64,000 nt of DNA from Methylobacterium sp. R2-1. GTDB lineage: Bacteria > Pseudomonadota > Alphaproteobacteria > Rhizobiales > Beijerinckiaceae. Under the pieces are notes generated by a model that did not search any database, was not told where the DNA came from, and saw only the letters and a program-made list of their open reading frames with translations. The stretch is taken from assembly GCF_014191355.1 (NCBI RefSeq), contig NZ_JACHWM010000020.1, forward strand, positions 1 through 64,000. The letters are read 5' to 3'. Position numbers and translations under genes: made by a program. Shown here in pieces: positions 7,846 to 17,356 of this stretch (positions within the stretch are counted from its first letter, which is position 1; the number at the start of each line of letters is the position of its first letter).

Positions 7846-8910
7846 TCAGCCCGATTCGGCGCTGTGCATCGCGGAGGCCTGCTTCGTGGGGCTCAGCCCG
7901 GAACCGTTGTGAACGGCTGCGATGCGAAGTGGCTCATGGCGTCCACGCACGGCACGCGAGCCCAGATCCTCGACGACGATGCCGCCCGGCAGCGTGCCGA
8001 GCCGATCGAGCAGGTCGCCCGAGATGAGGATCGAGATGCCGAGTTCCTTGGCGACCGATTCGAGACGGCTCGTGGTGTTCAGCGTGTCACCGAAATACGC
8101 GATCTTATGTCGTTCGAGCCCGATCTCGGCGGTCACGACGGAGCCGCAGTGGAGTGCGGCGCGGAAGTCCGGGACTTGGCCGAACTCTGCCACCCAGCGC
8201 TCGGCGTCGTCGGCGATCACCTGTGCGAAATCGAAAACGCACCGCAGACAGGCCGCATCCCGCGTTCCTCGCTCCATCGTCCAGCTCACTAGGGCCATGT
8301 CACCGACATAGTCGTCGATGGAGCCGCGCGAGCGGTGCACCGGCAGGGCGAGCGCGCTGAAGATCGCGCCAAGGTAGCGCTGAGCCGCCAAGTCGCCGTG
8401 CTGCTCAGCGAAGCGAGTCGAGCCTGCAACGTCGAGAAAGAGAAAGATGCGCTCCTCGCTGATCGGGCGGTGGTAGCGGCCGATCAGCAGGTTCGCGAAG
8501 ACGCGGGGCCCGATCAGATCCCGGACGCGGAAGACGAAGGCCGACAAAGCGGAGATTCCGAGGGCATAAGCGAGGCCGGCATCCGACATCAGCATCGCGA
8601 CGCGCGGGTTCGGCATGTAGCCGAACGCGTGGTGCAGAACCGTACCGGCACCGGCATTCCCGGCCGCGATCATTGCGATGTAGGTGGCGAGCGTCGCCGC
8701 CACGAAGATCGGAGTCGCAGCACGTCGGATCAGGTCGCGCCAAGTCTGGAACAGGAGGCCACGCTCGTACAGGAGGACGGGCGCGCCGATAAAGGCGCCA
8801 CGGATGCCGGAGACCAGAAGCTCGACATCGAAGATGAGACCGTAGAGCAGGCCCGCCAGCATTCCTATGACGGGTGCCACGATCCAGAAGCCGGCTCGGA
8901 ACGGGGGCAT
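7846..8910 (-). CDS. Membrane-bound class III adenylate/guanylate cyclase
   Basis: The N-terminal part (residues 1-140) holds several hydrophobic segments and serves as membrane anchor. The catalytic domain follows: ERIFLFLDVAGSTRFAE with metal-binding Asp near 160, the second metal Asp in YVGDMALVSW near 203, and ALHCGSVVTAEIGLERHKIA with GDTLNTTSRLE. Both metal aspartates are present, so nucleotide cyclase activity is likely. I chose the ATG at 8910; an ATG at 8973 would overlap the upstream gene and encode an atypical extension across a hairpin. Output is probably cAMP, which would feed Crp-type regulators. Confidence 0.85.
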   Translation of the reverse strand: MPPFRAGFWIVAPVIGMLAGLLYGLIFDVELLVSGIRGAFIGAPVLLYERGLLFQTWRDLIRRAATPIFVAATLATYIAMIAAGNAGAGTVLHHAFGYMPNPRVAMLMSDAGLAYALGISALSAFVFRVRDLIGPRVFANLLIGRYHRPISEERIFLFLDVAGSTRFAEQHGDLAAQRYLGAIFSALALPVHRSRGSIDDYVGDMALVSWTMERGTRDAACLRCVFDFAQVIADDAERWVAEFGQVPDFRAALHCGSVVTAEIGLERHKIAYFGDTLNTTSRLESVAKELGISILISGDLLDRLGTLPGGIVVEDLGSRAVRGRHEPLRIAAVHNGSGLSPTKQASAMHSAESG

Positions 8911-8929
8911 GGGGCCATGGTATACCAAG

Positions 8930-8954
8930 CCGCCGGACAGGACACGTCCGGCGG
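8930..8954. terminator. Perfect 9-bp inverted repeat between cytochrome and cyclase genes
   Basis: CCGCCGGAC (8930-8938) and GTCCGGCGG (8946-8954) form a perfect stem with a 7-base loop just after the cytochrome P460 stop. No T run follows on either strand, so it may be a weak terminator or a processing or attenuation hairpin that lowers cyclase expression. Confidence 0.5.
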
Positions 8955-8962
8955 TCGGGGCG

Positions 8963-9484
8963 TCAGCGGGCATAGCGCGTAAAGACGTAGTCGCGGTCCT
9001 TCACGCGGGCCTCGTGACAGGCGAAGCAGGTCTGGTGCTGAGCCTCGTCGACCGGCTTGCCGTCGACGAAGCGTCCGAAGCCCCATCCGCCCGTCTCTGG
9101 GTAGCGTTTGGCATCCTTCACCATCACCTGCACGGTGGTTGCCCGGCCTGGCACGGTGGCCGGCTCGAAATCGGGCGAGGGCACGTGCTGCCAAGCGAGC
9201 TTCACCAAGACCGTGCCATCGGGAAACGGCAGAGTGCCGCTGGTGTAGGCCTTCACCGCGACGTCGTTGCCGACGACGGCGCGCAGTTCGTTGAGCGGCT
9301 CCCCCTCCAGAGCAGGGGCGATGAGTTGCCAGGCTCGGTAACCGTCAGGGACGGTGACTCCGAAGATCGGTGAGGTGAGCTTGCCGGCTTCCTGAGCGGT
9401 TGCGGCGAGCGCGAGCCCCGAGGCGAGGGCCGCGACTGGGATCAACCGACGCCGGCGCGGGCGGAGATCAGAAGCCATCGACAT
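8963..9484 (-). CDS. Cytochrome P460-domain c-type haem protein
   Basis: The 173-residue precursor has a signal peptide (RRRRLIPVAALASGLALAATA) and one C-type haem motif, CFACH, at residues 153-157 near the C-terminus. The order VPDGYRAWQLIAP, then VKLAWQHVP, then RYPETGGWGFGRFVDGKP, then CFACHEARVKDRDYVFTRYA is that of cytochrome P460-fold proteins. Known P460 enzymes oxidise hydroxylamine using a lysine-crosslinked haem; most members are uncharacterised. The gene overlaps the end of the exported hydrolase gene by 17 bases, so the two are translated from one message. It probably acts in the periplasm. Confidence 0.85.
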   Translation of the reverse strand: MSMASDLRPRRRRLIPVAALASGLALAATAQEAGKLTSPIFGVTVPDGYRAWQLIAPALEGEPLNELRAVVGNDVAVKAYTSGTLPFPDGTVLVKLAWQHVPSPDFEPATVPGRATTVQVMVKDAKRYPETGGWGFGRFVDGKPVDEAQHQTCFACHEARVKDRDYVFTRYAR

Positions 9485-10493
9485 CGATCACCGCCTGCGC
9501 GAAGGCCTGAGGTGCCTCTTGCGGGAGATTGTGCCCGATGCCACCGGTGATCAGCCGGTGCTCGTAGCGGCCTGTGAACTTCTTGGCATAGGCCGCGGGC
9601 TCCGGGTGCGGCGCTCCGTTCGCGTCGCCCTCCATGGTGATCGTAGGGACGGCAATGGTCGGGAATGCAGCCAGTTTGCGCTCTGTCTCGTCGAAGCGGG
9701 CCTCGCCCTGTGCGAGCTTCAGCCGCCAGCGATAGTTGTGGATCGAGACGGCGACGTGGTCGGGGTTCTCGAAGGCCTGGGCCGAACGGGCGAAGGTGTC
9801 GTCGCTGAACTGCCATTTGGGTGAGGCAAGCTGCCAGATCAGCCGGGTGAAGTCGTTCGTGTAGTGAGCGTAGCCCTCGCGGCCCCGTTCGGTCGCGAAG
9901 TAGAACTGATACCACCATTGCAGCTCGGCCTTGGGCGGCAGCGGCATCTCGTTCGCGGCTTGGCTGCCGATCAGGTAGCCGCTGACCGAGACAAGGCCCC
10001 TGCAGCGCTCAGGCCAGAGCGCGGCCAGGATGCAGGCGGTGCGCGCCCCCCAGTCGTAGCCCGCGACGAGCGCCGTCTCGATTTTCAGCGCGTTCAGGAA
10101 CTCCAGCGCGTCGATGGCGAGTGCCGCCTGCTGACCGTTGCGCGGCGTGGTGTCTGAGAGGAAGCGCGTCGCGCCGTAGCCGCGCAGGTACGGGATCAGG
10201 ACGCGATAGCCCGCCGCGGCGAGCACCGGAGCGACGTCGACGTAACTGTGGATGTCGTAGGGCCAGCCGTGGAGGAGCAGGACCGGCCGCCCGGTTGGGG
10301 ACCCGGCCTCGACGTAGGCGACGTTCAGGTCGCTGGTGACGATCTGCTTCGGGGGCCCGAAGGGCGCTTGCGAGCCCGCCCTACTGGCCGGCTGCGCGGC
10401 CACCGCTTCCGCCGACATGGCCGGTCCTGCCATCAGGAGAGCGCCAGCGGTCTTCATCCAGTGCCGACGCGTCAAGTTGCTCTGCTCGGGCAT
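9468..10493 (-). CDS. Tat-exported alpha/beta-hydrolase, epoxide-hydrolase-like
   Basis: The start at 10493 follows a clear GGAGGATCAGGAT site. A Tat-type leader (LTRRHWMKTAGALLMAG) indicates folded export. The core has LLLHGWPYD (oxyanion hole), nucleophile Asp147 in GYDWGA, and catalytic His in GGIGHNLPQEAP. Asp rather than Ser at the elbow places it with epoxide hydrolases and haloalkane dehalogenases, which work through an alkyl-enzyme ester. The substrate is unknown. Co-translation with the cytochrome P460 gene suggests a shared periplasmic oxidation or detoxification job, which is inference. Confidence 0.85.
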   Translation of the reverse strand: MPEQSNLTRRHWMKTAGALLMAGPAMSAEAVAAQPASRAGSQAPFGPPKQIVTSDLNVAYVEAGSPTGRPVLLLHGWPYDIHSYVDVAPVLAAAGYRVLIPYLRGYGATRFLSDTTPRNGQQAALAIDALEFLNALKIETALVAGYDWGARTACILAALWPERCRGLVSVSGYLIGSQAANEMPLPPKAELQWWYQFYFATERGREGYAHYTNDFTRLIWQLASPKWQFSDDTFARSAQAFENPDHVAVSIHNYRWRLKLAQGEARFDETERKLAAFPTIAVPTITMEGDANGAPHPEPAAYAKKFTGRYEHRLITGGIGHNLPQEAPQAFAQAVIDVDGF

Positions 10494-10897
10494 ATCCTGA
10501 TCCTCCACGATGACGATCACGCTCTGATGGTGCGGATGTCGCGGTCGATGGGGGCGCGGCGTGTCTCCTCTGTGTGGCCCAGGGCGGCCCAATGTGAGGA
10601 TCTGTATGACGGGCCGGGGCTCGATACAGATGCTTACAAAGTTGCCGGGTCGGGAGTTGAGCGTGTGCCTGCCGATGTTCCACCGCTAATCGGCACTCTG
10701 CGACTCATCGGGACTTGTCCCGGGCTGGGGCGGACAACGCCCCTGCCGCTCCGCGCCGGCTCGGCGCCCGCGTGAAATGATGGACGCCCGACACCAGTCG
10801 AGGTTATTGAAGGGCCCGCCGGATGGAGCCGCGACGCCGATGAGACTGTCCCTGACCGCAATGCCGAACCGCCTTGCCGCCAGGGATCTCTCACCGC
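10494..10897. other. Divergent intergenic region, no gene
   Basis: This 404-base stretch separates the minus-strand hydrolase operon from the plus-strand ABC-F gene and should hold both promoters. I see no convincing coding frame and no clear operator palindrome. Confidence 0.5.
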
Positions 10898-12499
10898 ATG
10901 CCAGCGCACCTCACTCTACTGAACATGACGTGGTCTGCCCCTAACGGGCACACCGTCCTCGCCGACATCAGCGCCAGCTTCGCGCAGGAGCGAACCGGCA
11001 TCGTCGGCCGGAATGGCGCCGGGAAGAGTACATTCCTGAACCTCGTGGCCGGACGCCTGAGGCCGACCAGCGGCAGCATCATCGTCAAGGGTACGGTGGC
11101 GTTGTTGCGCCAGTTCGCGAGCATCCCGCCTGACGAGACGATCGCCGATCTATTCGGTGCGACCGCCAAGCTCGCGCTGCTGCGTCGCGCCGAGATCGGT
11201 GCAGCAACGGCCGACGACCTTGCCGAGGTCGACTGGACGCTGGAGGAGCGCCTGACGGAGGCGCTGGACCGGATGGGCGTGCCAGTGAGCCCAGCGACAC
11301 TTCTGTGTTGCCTTTCCGGCGGGCAGCGCGCGCGCGCGGCCCTCGCAGCGGCGATGTTTGCAGGACCGGATTTCCTGCTGCTCGACGAACCGACCAATGA
11401 CCTGGATCGGGATGGGCGGCACGCCGTGTGCGAGGCTCTGCGAAATTGGCGCGGCGGGGCAATCGTGGTCAGCCACGACCGCTCCCTGCTCGACGCTATG
11501 GATGTCATCGTGGAACTCGGCCCCTCTGGGGCGACCCGCTATCAAGGGAACTTCGACGCGTATCACGAGGCCAAGGCGATCCGGATCGCCGCGGCCGAGC
11601 ATGACCTCGCCGTGGCCGAGAAACGGAGCGCGGAACTCGCCCGAAGGGCACAGGAGACGGTCGAACGTCAGCAGCACCGCGATGCGGCCGGACATCGCCG
11701 GGGTGCCCGCGGCGACCTTCCTCGGATCCTCGTCGGCGCCCGCAGGGACAATGCGGAGAAGACGGCCGGCGGCAGCGCACGCGCGGCGGAGCGACAGCGT
11801 TCCGAAGCTCACCAGAAGCTCGAGGACGCCCGCAGCCGGATCGAGGCCGTGAAGGCAGTCTCGATCACGGTCCCGTCGTGCGGCCTCCATGCCACGAAGT
11901 CCGTCCTGTCGATCGAGAGGGCGACCGTCGGCTATCGGCCGGGTCAGCCAATTCTGGAGGATGTGTCGCTTTCCGTGACGGGACCGGAGCGCATCGCGAT
12001 CTCCGGGCGCAACGGAGCGGGGAAGTCGACGCTCCTTGACCTCATCGTGGGCCGCCTCAGCCCCTGGTCGGGGCGGGTGTCGGTCGGCGTGCGCACGGCA
12101 CGCCTCGACCAGCGTCTCACCGTCCTCGACCACGGCCAGACCGTGGTGGAGAACTTCGCCCGCCTCAATCCGGAGGACGATGCGAACGGATGCCGGGCGG
12201 CCCTGGCGCGCTTCCAGTTCAGGTCTGCCGCCGCGGATCGGCCTGTCTCGGCGCTGAGCGGAGGGCAGCAGGTTCGAGTGGCCCTGGCCTGCGTGCTCGG
12301 CAACGCGGCCCCGCCGCAACTCCTGCTCCTCGACGAGCCGACCAATCACCTCGACCTCGAAGCCGTCGAAGCCGTCGAGGCCGGCCTTGCCTCCTACGAC
12401 GGCGCTCTTCTGGTCGTCAGCCACGACGAGGCTTTCCTGCGCGCGCTACGGATCACGCGGTGGCTCACCCTCGGAGATCTGACGGACAGGTCCGGCTGA
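10898..12499 (+). CDS. ABC-F family ATPase
   Basis: A soluble protein of about 533 residues with two ABC cassettes and no membrane segments. Cassette 1: Walker A GRNGAGKST (about 44-52), signature LSGGQRARAAL, Walker B LLLDEPTNDLD, VVSHDRSLLD. A charged linker (about 230-310) follows, then cassette 2: GRNGAGKSTLL near 369, LSGGQQVRVAL, LLLDEPTNHLD, VVSHDEAFL. This is the ABC-F layout; members act on ribosomes in translation or antibiotic protection. The linker is Arg/His-rich (RQQHRDAAGHRRGARGD). I chose the ATG at 10898 over an upstream TTG. No resistance role can be assigned from sequence alone. Confidence 0.9.
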   Translation: MPAHLTLLNMTWSAPNGHTVLADISASFAQERTGIVGRNGAGKSTFLNLVAGRLRPTSGSIIVKGTVALLRQFASIPPDETIADLFGATAKLALLRRAEIGAATADDLAEVDWTLEERLTEALDRMGVPVSPATLLCCLSGGQRARAALAAAMFAGPDFLLLDEPTNDLDRDGRHAVCEALRNWRGGAIVVSHDRSLLDAMDVIVELGPSGATRYQGNFDAYHEAKAIRIAAAEHDLAVAEKRSAELARRAQETVERQQHRDAAGHRRGARGDLPRILVGARRDNAEKTAGGSARAAERQRSEAHQKLEDARSRIEAVKAVSITVPSCGLHATKSVLSIERATVGYRPGQPILEDVSLSVTGPERIAISGRNGAGKSTLLDLIVGRLSPWSGRVSVGVRTARLDQRLTVLDHGQTVVENFARLNPEDDANGCRAALARFQFRSAAADRPVSALSGGQQVRVALACVLGNAAPPQLLLLDEPTNHLDLEAVEAVEAGLASYDGALLVVSHDEAFLRALRITRWLTLGDLTDRSG

Positions 12500-12528
12500 T
12501 CGGTCGTCCGAATCGCGCCAGACACGAA

Positions 12529-13830
12529 TTACGAGAGTGTGACGACAGCCTTCAGCCCACCGCTCGGACGGTTGCTGAGCGTGAGCCGTCCGCCGATCGC
12601 GGAGGCGAGCTGATCGGCGATGGCGAGACCGAGTCCGGTGCCGCCGGTCTCGCGGCTGCGTGATCTCTCGAGCCGCACGAAGGGAAGCAGCACGGCATCG
12701 AGCTTGTCCGCGGGGATGCCAGGTCCTCGATCCAAGACCGCGATGCTGATCCTGCCATGGGTGATCCGCAGGTCGAGTTCCGCCCGGCCGGCATATCGGA
12801 TCGCATTGTCGATCAGGTTCGTCAGGATCCGCCGCAGGGCTTGCGGGCGCGTCACGATCGTGACCTCCGGAAGGGCGGAGACCACGACGTCGCGGCCGGT
12901 GTCCTGGTAGTCGAAGACGATGCTCTCGAGGAAGGCGCGCAGATCGAGGCGGGCGGGTGACTCGACGTCTCCGTGCACGCTGCGAGCGTATGCGATCCCC
13001 TCTCGGACGAGCGCCTCGATCGCCTCGAGATCGCCGAGGATCCGGTCCTGTTCGGGGCCCTCGACGCCTGTCTCCACGCGCAGCCGCATCCGGGTGATCG
13101 GGGTCTGGAGGTCGTGGGAGATCGCCGCGAGGATGCGGACGCGCTCGTCGAGGTGCCGGGCCACGCGCTCCTGCATCGCGTTGAGGGCGCGCGCCGCGCG
13201 CGCGACCTCATCGGGCCCTGCCTCCGCGAAGCGCGTGGCCGGCCGGCCTGGCTCCAGCGCGTCGGCGGCCTGCACGAAGCGCGTCAGCGGCCAGACTGCG
13301 AGCCGCACGGCGAACCAGACGCAGCCGACGAGCACGAGCAACTGCACGGCCAGCGCGACTGGCAGCCACGATGCCACAGGCCAGTGGGCCGGCTGTACCA
13401 CGATGGTAAGCGCCGAGCCGTCGCTCAGGGCGACATGCCCCTGCAGCCGATCGGGCGGCCCGGACACCGCATCGAACCGAACGGGGAAGCGCGGCTCCAG
13501 CGCGGTGCGGATCTCGTTCGCGATCATCGTCAGGCGGGACGAGAGCATCGCTGACCCCGGGGAGCCGGAACCGAGTGCGAAGCGATAGGTCGGCCGATCA
13601 AGGAGCGGGACCCATTCGGGCCGCTGGGAGGGCGGCAGCCGATCGAGCAGCGCGACCGCCACGGCGACATCGCGCTGCAGCGTCGTCAGCATGATGGCGC
13701 GCGCCGTCTGATCCCGCTCCGTGGTTATGACGACGAAGGAGAACAGCTGGGCGCTCAAGAGACCCGCGAGCAGGATCAGGAACAGGCGGCCCCGCAGGCT
13801 GCCCGGCCAACTCAGAAGGGATGCCATCAT
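12529..13830 (-). CDS. EnvZ/OmpR-type sensor histidine kinase
   Basis: Domains in order: membrane segment at about 12-35, periplasmic region, second membrane segment at about 150-172, HAMP, dimerisation domain with His239 in AAISHDLQTPITRMRLRVE, and an ATP-binding domain with NLIDNAIRYA, DRGPGIP and GGTGLGLAIADQLA. All catalytic boxes are intact. Its start overlaps the stop of the response regulator (ATGA at 13827-13830), so the two are translationally coupled. The divergent DipZ-type gene is the natural candidate target, suggesting envelope thiol or redox stress as signal (inference). Confidence 0.92.
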   Translation of the reverse strand: MMASLLSWPGSLRGRLFLILLAGLLSAQLFSFVVITTERDQTARAIMLTTLQRDVAVAVALLDRLPPSQRPEWVPLLDRPTYRFALGSGSPGSAMLSSRLTMIANEIRTALEPRFPVRFDAVSGPPDRLQGHVALSDGSALTIVVQPAHWPVASWLPVALAVQLLVLVGCVWFAVRLAVWPLTRFVQAADALEPGRPATRFAEAGPDEVARAARALNAMQERVARHLDERVRILAAISHDLQTPITRMRLRVETGVEGPEQDRILGDLEAIEALVREGIAYARSVHGDVESPARLDLRAFLESIVFDYQDTGRDVVVSALPEVTIVTRPQALRRILTNLIDNAIRYAGRAELDLRITHGRISIAVLDRGPGIPADKLDAVLLPFVRLERSRSRETGGTGLGLAIADQLASAIGGRLTLSNRPSGGLKAVVTLS

Positions 13831-14570
13831 CCCTCGCGCGCCTGCGCGATGGTAATGGGCATGGCGAAGACATAGCCCTCGCTACGCACGGTCTTGATGT
13901 AGGCGGGCTCGCGGGCATCGTCCTTCAGCCGCTGCCGCAGGCGGCTGACGAGCAGGTCGATGGATCGGTCGAACAGTTCGGCATCACGGCCCTGCGTCAG
14001 GTTGAGCAACTGGTCGCGCGACAGGACCCGCTGCGGGTGATCGAGCAGCACGCGCAGCAGCCGGTACTCCGCGCCGCTGAGGGGGACGACGGTTCCCGTT
14101 GCGTCGATCAAGTGGCGGGTGGTGGTGTCGAGCTGCCACGCCCCGAAGGCGAGAAGCCGGCCCGCCTCGGTCACCTGGAGGTTGGGTGGCAGCATCCGGG
14201 TACGGCGGAGCACGGCCTTGATCCGGGCGAGGAGTTCCCGGGCTGCGAAAGGCTTCACGAGATAGTCGTCGGCACCCATCTCCAGGCCGACGATCCGGTC
14301 CGTCTCGTCGCTGCGAGCGGTCAGCATCAGGACTGGGGTGGCCTTGTGCCTGCCCGAGCGCAGCTCGCGGCACAGGACGAGACCGTCATCGCCCGGCATC
14401 ATGATGTCGAGCACGACGAGGTCGACCCGGTCGGCGTCGAGGAACGCGCGCATGTGCCGCCCGTCCGCGGCCAGCGTCACGCGGAGGCCGTTTTTCCTGA
14501 GGTAATTCGACAGCAAGTCGCGGATTTCCCGGTCGTCGTCAACGATCAGGACATGGTCGATGTGATCCAC
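13827..14570 (-). CDS. OmpR/PhoB-family response regulator
   Basis: I chose the GTG at 14570, preceded by a G-rich site. The receiver domain (VLIVDDDREIRD; Asp55 in VVLDIMMPG; Lys in YLVKPFAARELLARI) is followed by a winged-helix output domain (GAEYRLLRVLLDHPQRVLSR ... DLLVSRLRQRLKDD ... IKTVRSEGYVFAMP). An open frame extends about 63 codons upstream, but that part is not family-like and overlaps the promoter of the divergent gene. It forms an operon with the kinase downstream. Confidence 0.92.
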   Translation of the reverse strand: MDHIDHVLIVDDDREIRDLLSNYLRKNGLRVTLAADGRHMRAFLDADRVDLVVLDIMMPGDDGLVLCRELRSGRHKATPVLMLTARSDETDRIVGLEMGADDYLVKPFAARELLARIKAVLRRTRMLPPNLQVTEAGRLLAFGAWQLDTTTRHLIDATGTVVPLSGAEYRLLRVLLDHPQRVLSRDQLLNLTQGRDAELFDRSIDLLVSRLRQRLKDDAREPAYIKTVRSEGYVFAMPITIAQAREG

Positions 14571-14818
14571 GGTCAGCCCCCGGCATGCTTCATCGGATAG
14601 CGCGATGGGCGCGCGCGGGCGAGCCGGTCTTCGTAACACAGTGTAGCGGCGCGTGCCTGGCCCGACGTGACCGTCGTGCTGGGCTTCCGTGGGCACGGCA
14701 GAGTTCCACAGGGATCTGCTCCCTACAGGGCGATACAAGATCGGCAGATCTGCATACACGGGGGAGACGGGAGGCTGGTGAAGCGACGAGGGACAACAGG
14801 GCGCCGGAGCGAGCCGCC

Positions 14819-16549
14819 ATGACCTCGTATCTTGCTGCCTTCCTTGCCGGGATGCTGACCATCGTCAGTCCCTGCATCCTTCCCGTCCTTCCGTTCGTGC
14901 TTGCTCGTGCGGATCGTCCCTTCGTGTCGAGCACGCTGCCGTTTCTGACCGGGTTGGTCGCAGCCTTCGCGACGGCGGCGTCTCTCGCGGCCGTCGGCGG
15001 CGGCTGGGTCGTGCGTCTGAGCGCGGCGGCCCACGTCGCCGCGCTTGCCCTGCTCGGCGTCTTCGCGGTCGCCCTGATGTCGCAGCGCGTCGCGGCGTTG
15101 ATCTCCGCTCCCTCGGTGCGACTTGGGGAAGCCCTCGCGCGCCGCGTCGAAAGACGTGGCTCGGCCGGCGTCGTGAGTTCTCTGGGCCTTGGTGCGGCCA
15201 CCGGCCTGCTGTGGACGCCGTGCGCCGGACCGATCCTCGGCCTCGTGCTGACCGGTGCGGCCCTGAGCGGCCCCAGCCCTGAGACGACAGGTCTCCTCGT
15301 CGCTTACGCAGCCGGCGCCGCCACGTCCCTGGCAGCGGCCGTTGCAGCCGGCGGATCGCTCTATGCGCACCTGCGGGGCGGCCTCGCGTTCTCGGAGCAA
15401 GTGCGCCGAATCGGAGGGGCTGCGATGATCACCATAGTTGCCGCGATCGCCATCGGGTTCGACGCGGACCTTCTGGCGCCCCTTCCCTCGCTGCAGGCCA
15501 CGCGCGTCGAAGCCGCCCTCGTGGCGGCGCTGCACCTCGATCCCGCCCAGCCCGCACCGGCGGCCGGCCTTTACCGCAGCAGCCTACCGGTCGAAAGGCG
15601 CCTGCCGAGCCTCGAAGGTGCGTCTATTTGGCTCAACGGTGGACCGCCGACCAAGGAGCAGTTCCGGGGCAAGGTACTGCTCGTCCATGTCTGGACCTAC
15701 TCCTGCATCAACTGCATCCGCACGCTGCCCTACATCCGGGCCTGGGAGGCGCGCTACCGCGACCAGGGACTGGCGGTGATCGGCGTCCATGCGCCCGAAT
15801 TCGCTTTCGAGCGCGACATCGATAACGTGAGGAGCGCCGTGCGCCGCTTCGCGCTGCCGTACCCCGTCGCCGTCGACAATGATTTCCAGATCTGGCGCGC
15901 GCTGCGCAACACCTACTGGCCGGCGCTCTATATCGTCGACGCAGAGGGGTGGATCCGCCACCATCAATTCGGCGAGGGCGGCGAGGCGCAGTCGGAGGCC
16001 GCGATCCAGGACCTCCTCGCGGAGGAGGCAGGGCAGCGCACCGCCGAGGCGAGCGTCACCGTTCCGCGGCCCGCTGGCCCAGAGATACCCGCCGACCTGA
16101 GACAGCTCCGCTCAGGCGAGACCTATCTCGGCGCGGACAAGACGGGGGGCTTCGTCTCGCCGGAAGGGCTCTCGCTCAGGACGCAGACCTACTCGCCCGC
16201 TGAGCCGAAGCTCAACCAGTGGTCACTCGCCGGCAACTGGTCGTTCGGCCCGGACGCCGTCCGTCTCGATCGTGAGGGTGGCGGGATCACCTACCGCTTC
16301 CGGGCGCGCGACCTTCATCTGGTTCTCGGTCCAGGGGCGCATGGGCGCCCAGTTCGCTTCCGGGTGGCACTCGCCGGGCAGCCGCCAGGGACGGACCACG
16401 GGATCGACATCACGCCGGACGGTGATGGCATCGTCACGGAGACGCGGCTCTACCAACTGGTCCGACAGTCTGGCCCGGTTGAGGAGCGCACCTTCGAGAT
16501 CCACTTCCAAGATCCCGGCGTGAGGGCCTATGCCTTTACCTTCGGATAA
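14819..16549 (+). CDS. DipZ-type protein: CcdA membrane domain plus thioredoxin-like and C-terminal domains
   Basis: The ATG at 14819 has GGAG 8-11 bases upstream. Residues 1-240 form a CcdA-like membrane domain with cysteines in SPCILPVLPFV and WTPCAGPILGL, which carry electrons across the membrane. Residues 260-415 form a thioredoxin/TlpA-like domain with C296-I-N-C299 (WTYSCINCIRTLP). Residues 440-576 match the DipZ C-terminal domain (YLGADKTGGFVSPEG, GPGAHGRPVRFRVAL). It should move reductant from cytoplasmic thioredoxin to periplasmic thiols, for cytochrome c maturation or oxidative-damage repair. It is divergent from the two-component operon, with a 248-base shared promoter region. Confidence 0.88.
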   Translation: MTSYLAAFLAGMLTIVSPCILPVLPFVLARADRPFVSSTLPFLTGLVAAFATAASLAAVGGGWVVRLSAAAHVAALALLGVFAVALMSQRVAALISAPSVRLGEALARRVERRGSAGVVSSLGLGAATGLLWTPCAGPILGLVLTGAALSGPSPETTGLLVAYAAGAATSLAAAVAAGGSLYAHLRGGLAFSEQVRRIGGAAMITIVAAIAIGFDADLLAPLPSLQATRVEAALVAALHLDPAQPAPAAGLYRSSLPVERRLPSLEGASIWLNGGPPTKEQFRGKVLLVHVWTYSCINCIRTLPYIRAWEARYRDQGLAVIGVHAPEFAFERDIDNVRSAVRRFALPYPVAVDNDFQIWRALRNTYWPALYIVDAEGWIRHHQFGEGGEAQSEAAIQDLLAEEAGQRTAEASVTVPRPAGPEIPADLRQLRSGETYLGADKTGGFVSPEGLSLRTQTYSPAEPKLNQWSLAGNWSFGPDAVRLDREGGGITYRFRARDLHLVLGPGAHGRPVRFRVALAGQPPGTDHGIDITPDGDGIVTETRLYQLVRQSGPVEERTFEIHFQDPGVRAYAFTFG

Positions 16550-16709
16550 TCAGCCCGTTCGTCCAATCGTCACCGAAGATCGAGGCTAGGCGCGAGTCTC
16601 GTTGTCATTGAGGCAGCCGTTACAATCGTCGGTCTACGTCGCGCTATCGGCCGCTCGTCTTCGCAATCGACTACAGCTACCCTCGCGAAGCCCGTACAGG
16701 AGAGGAAGC

Positions 16710-17078
16710 ATGTTCACGCACGCCATGATTGGCAGCAACGACCTTAAGCGGGCCAGAGACTTCTACGACGCCTAATTCGCTACCTTGGGCGGCGAACCCG
16801 GCGAGATGGATGCAAGACGCAGGTTGATCTATGCCCACGACGGCGGCCGGCTAATGATCACGAAGCCGATTGACGGCAATCCAGCAAGTGCGGCCAACGG
16901 CGGGACGATCGGTGTTGCCGCGGCGAGCCGCGCCCACGTTCTGGCTTGGCATGAGGCCACGCGTGGCGGGACCGCGATCGAGAGCTCGCCCGGCGAGCGC
17001 CCGAACGGGTCCTTCGCAGCCTGCCTTCGCGATCCGGATGGCAACAAGCTTGCCGCAAGGTGTCCGGCGACGAAGTAA
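16710..17078 (+). pseudogene. VOC/glyoxalase-family protein interrupted by one in-frame TAA
   Basis: The ATG at 16710 has a strong AGGAGAGGA site. The product begins MFTHAMIGSNDLKRARDFYD, then meets TAA at 16773-16775 after 21 codons. The same frame continues for 101 codons with the complete VOC pattern (ATLGGEPGEMDARRRLIYAH, NGGTIGVAAASRAHVLAW, GSFAACLRDPDGNKLAA). One codon is damaged and no frame change has occurred. Family members are metal-dependent lyases, dioxygenases or resistance proteins; this specific one is unassigned. Recent inactivation is likely. Confidence 0.8.
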
Positions 17079-17356
17079 AAGCATCGGCAACGGTCGCGCT
17101 GGAAACCATCCGTCCGCTCATATGGCTGATGCTGGCAAGCGGACGGTCCACTTACGGCCACCATCAGCCGCTTAAGCAGCCCATCAGACTGCCCTGAAGC
17201 GGACCTCCCCAGCGCCTGCTTTGGGTCAGGAGTTCACATGCCGCTTGTTCGGCTGTGCGCCAACACCAGACCTTCGGCTCACCCTCTCCGAATGGCCGCT
17301 CGCTATACCGAAGCGGACCTTCGCATCAGGTTCGGAGAACCTTCCCGCGCGGTCGG

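Noticed and set aside
11150..12424. 424-residue minus-strand frame opposite the ABC-F gene
   Set aside because: The plus strand carries two complete ABC cassettes; this is a shadow frame.
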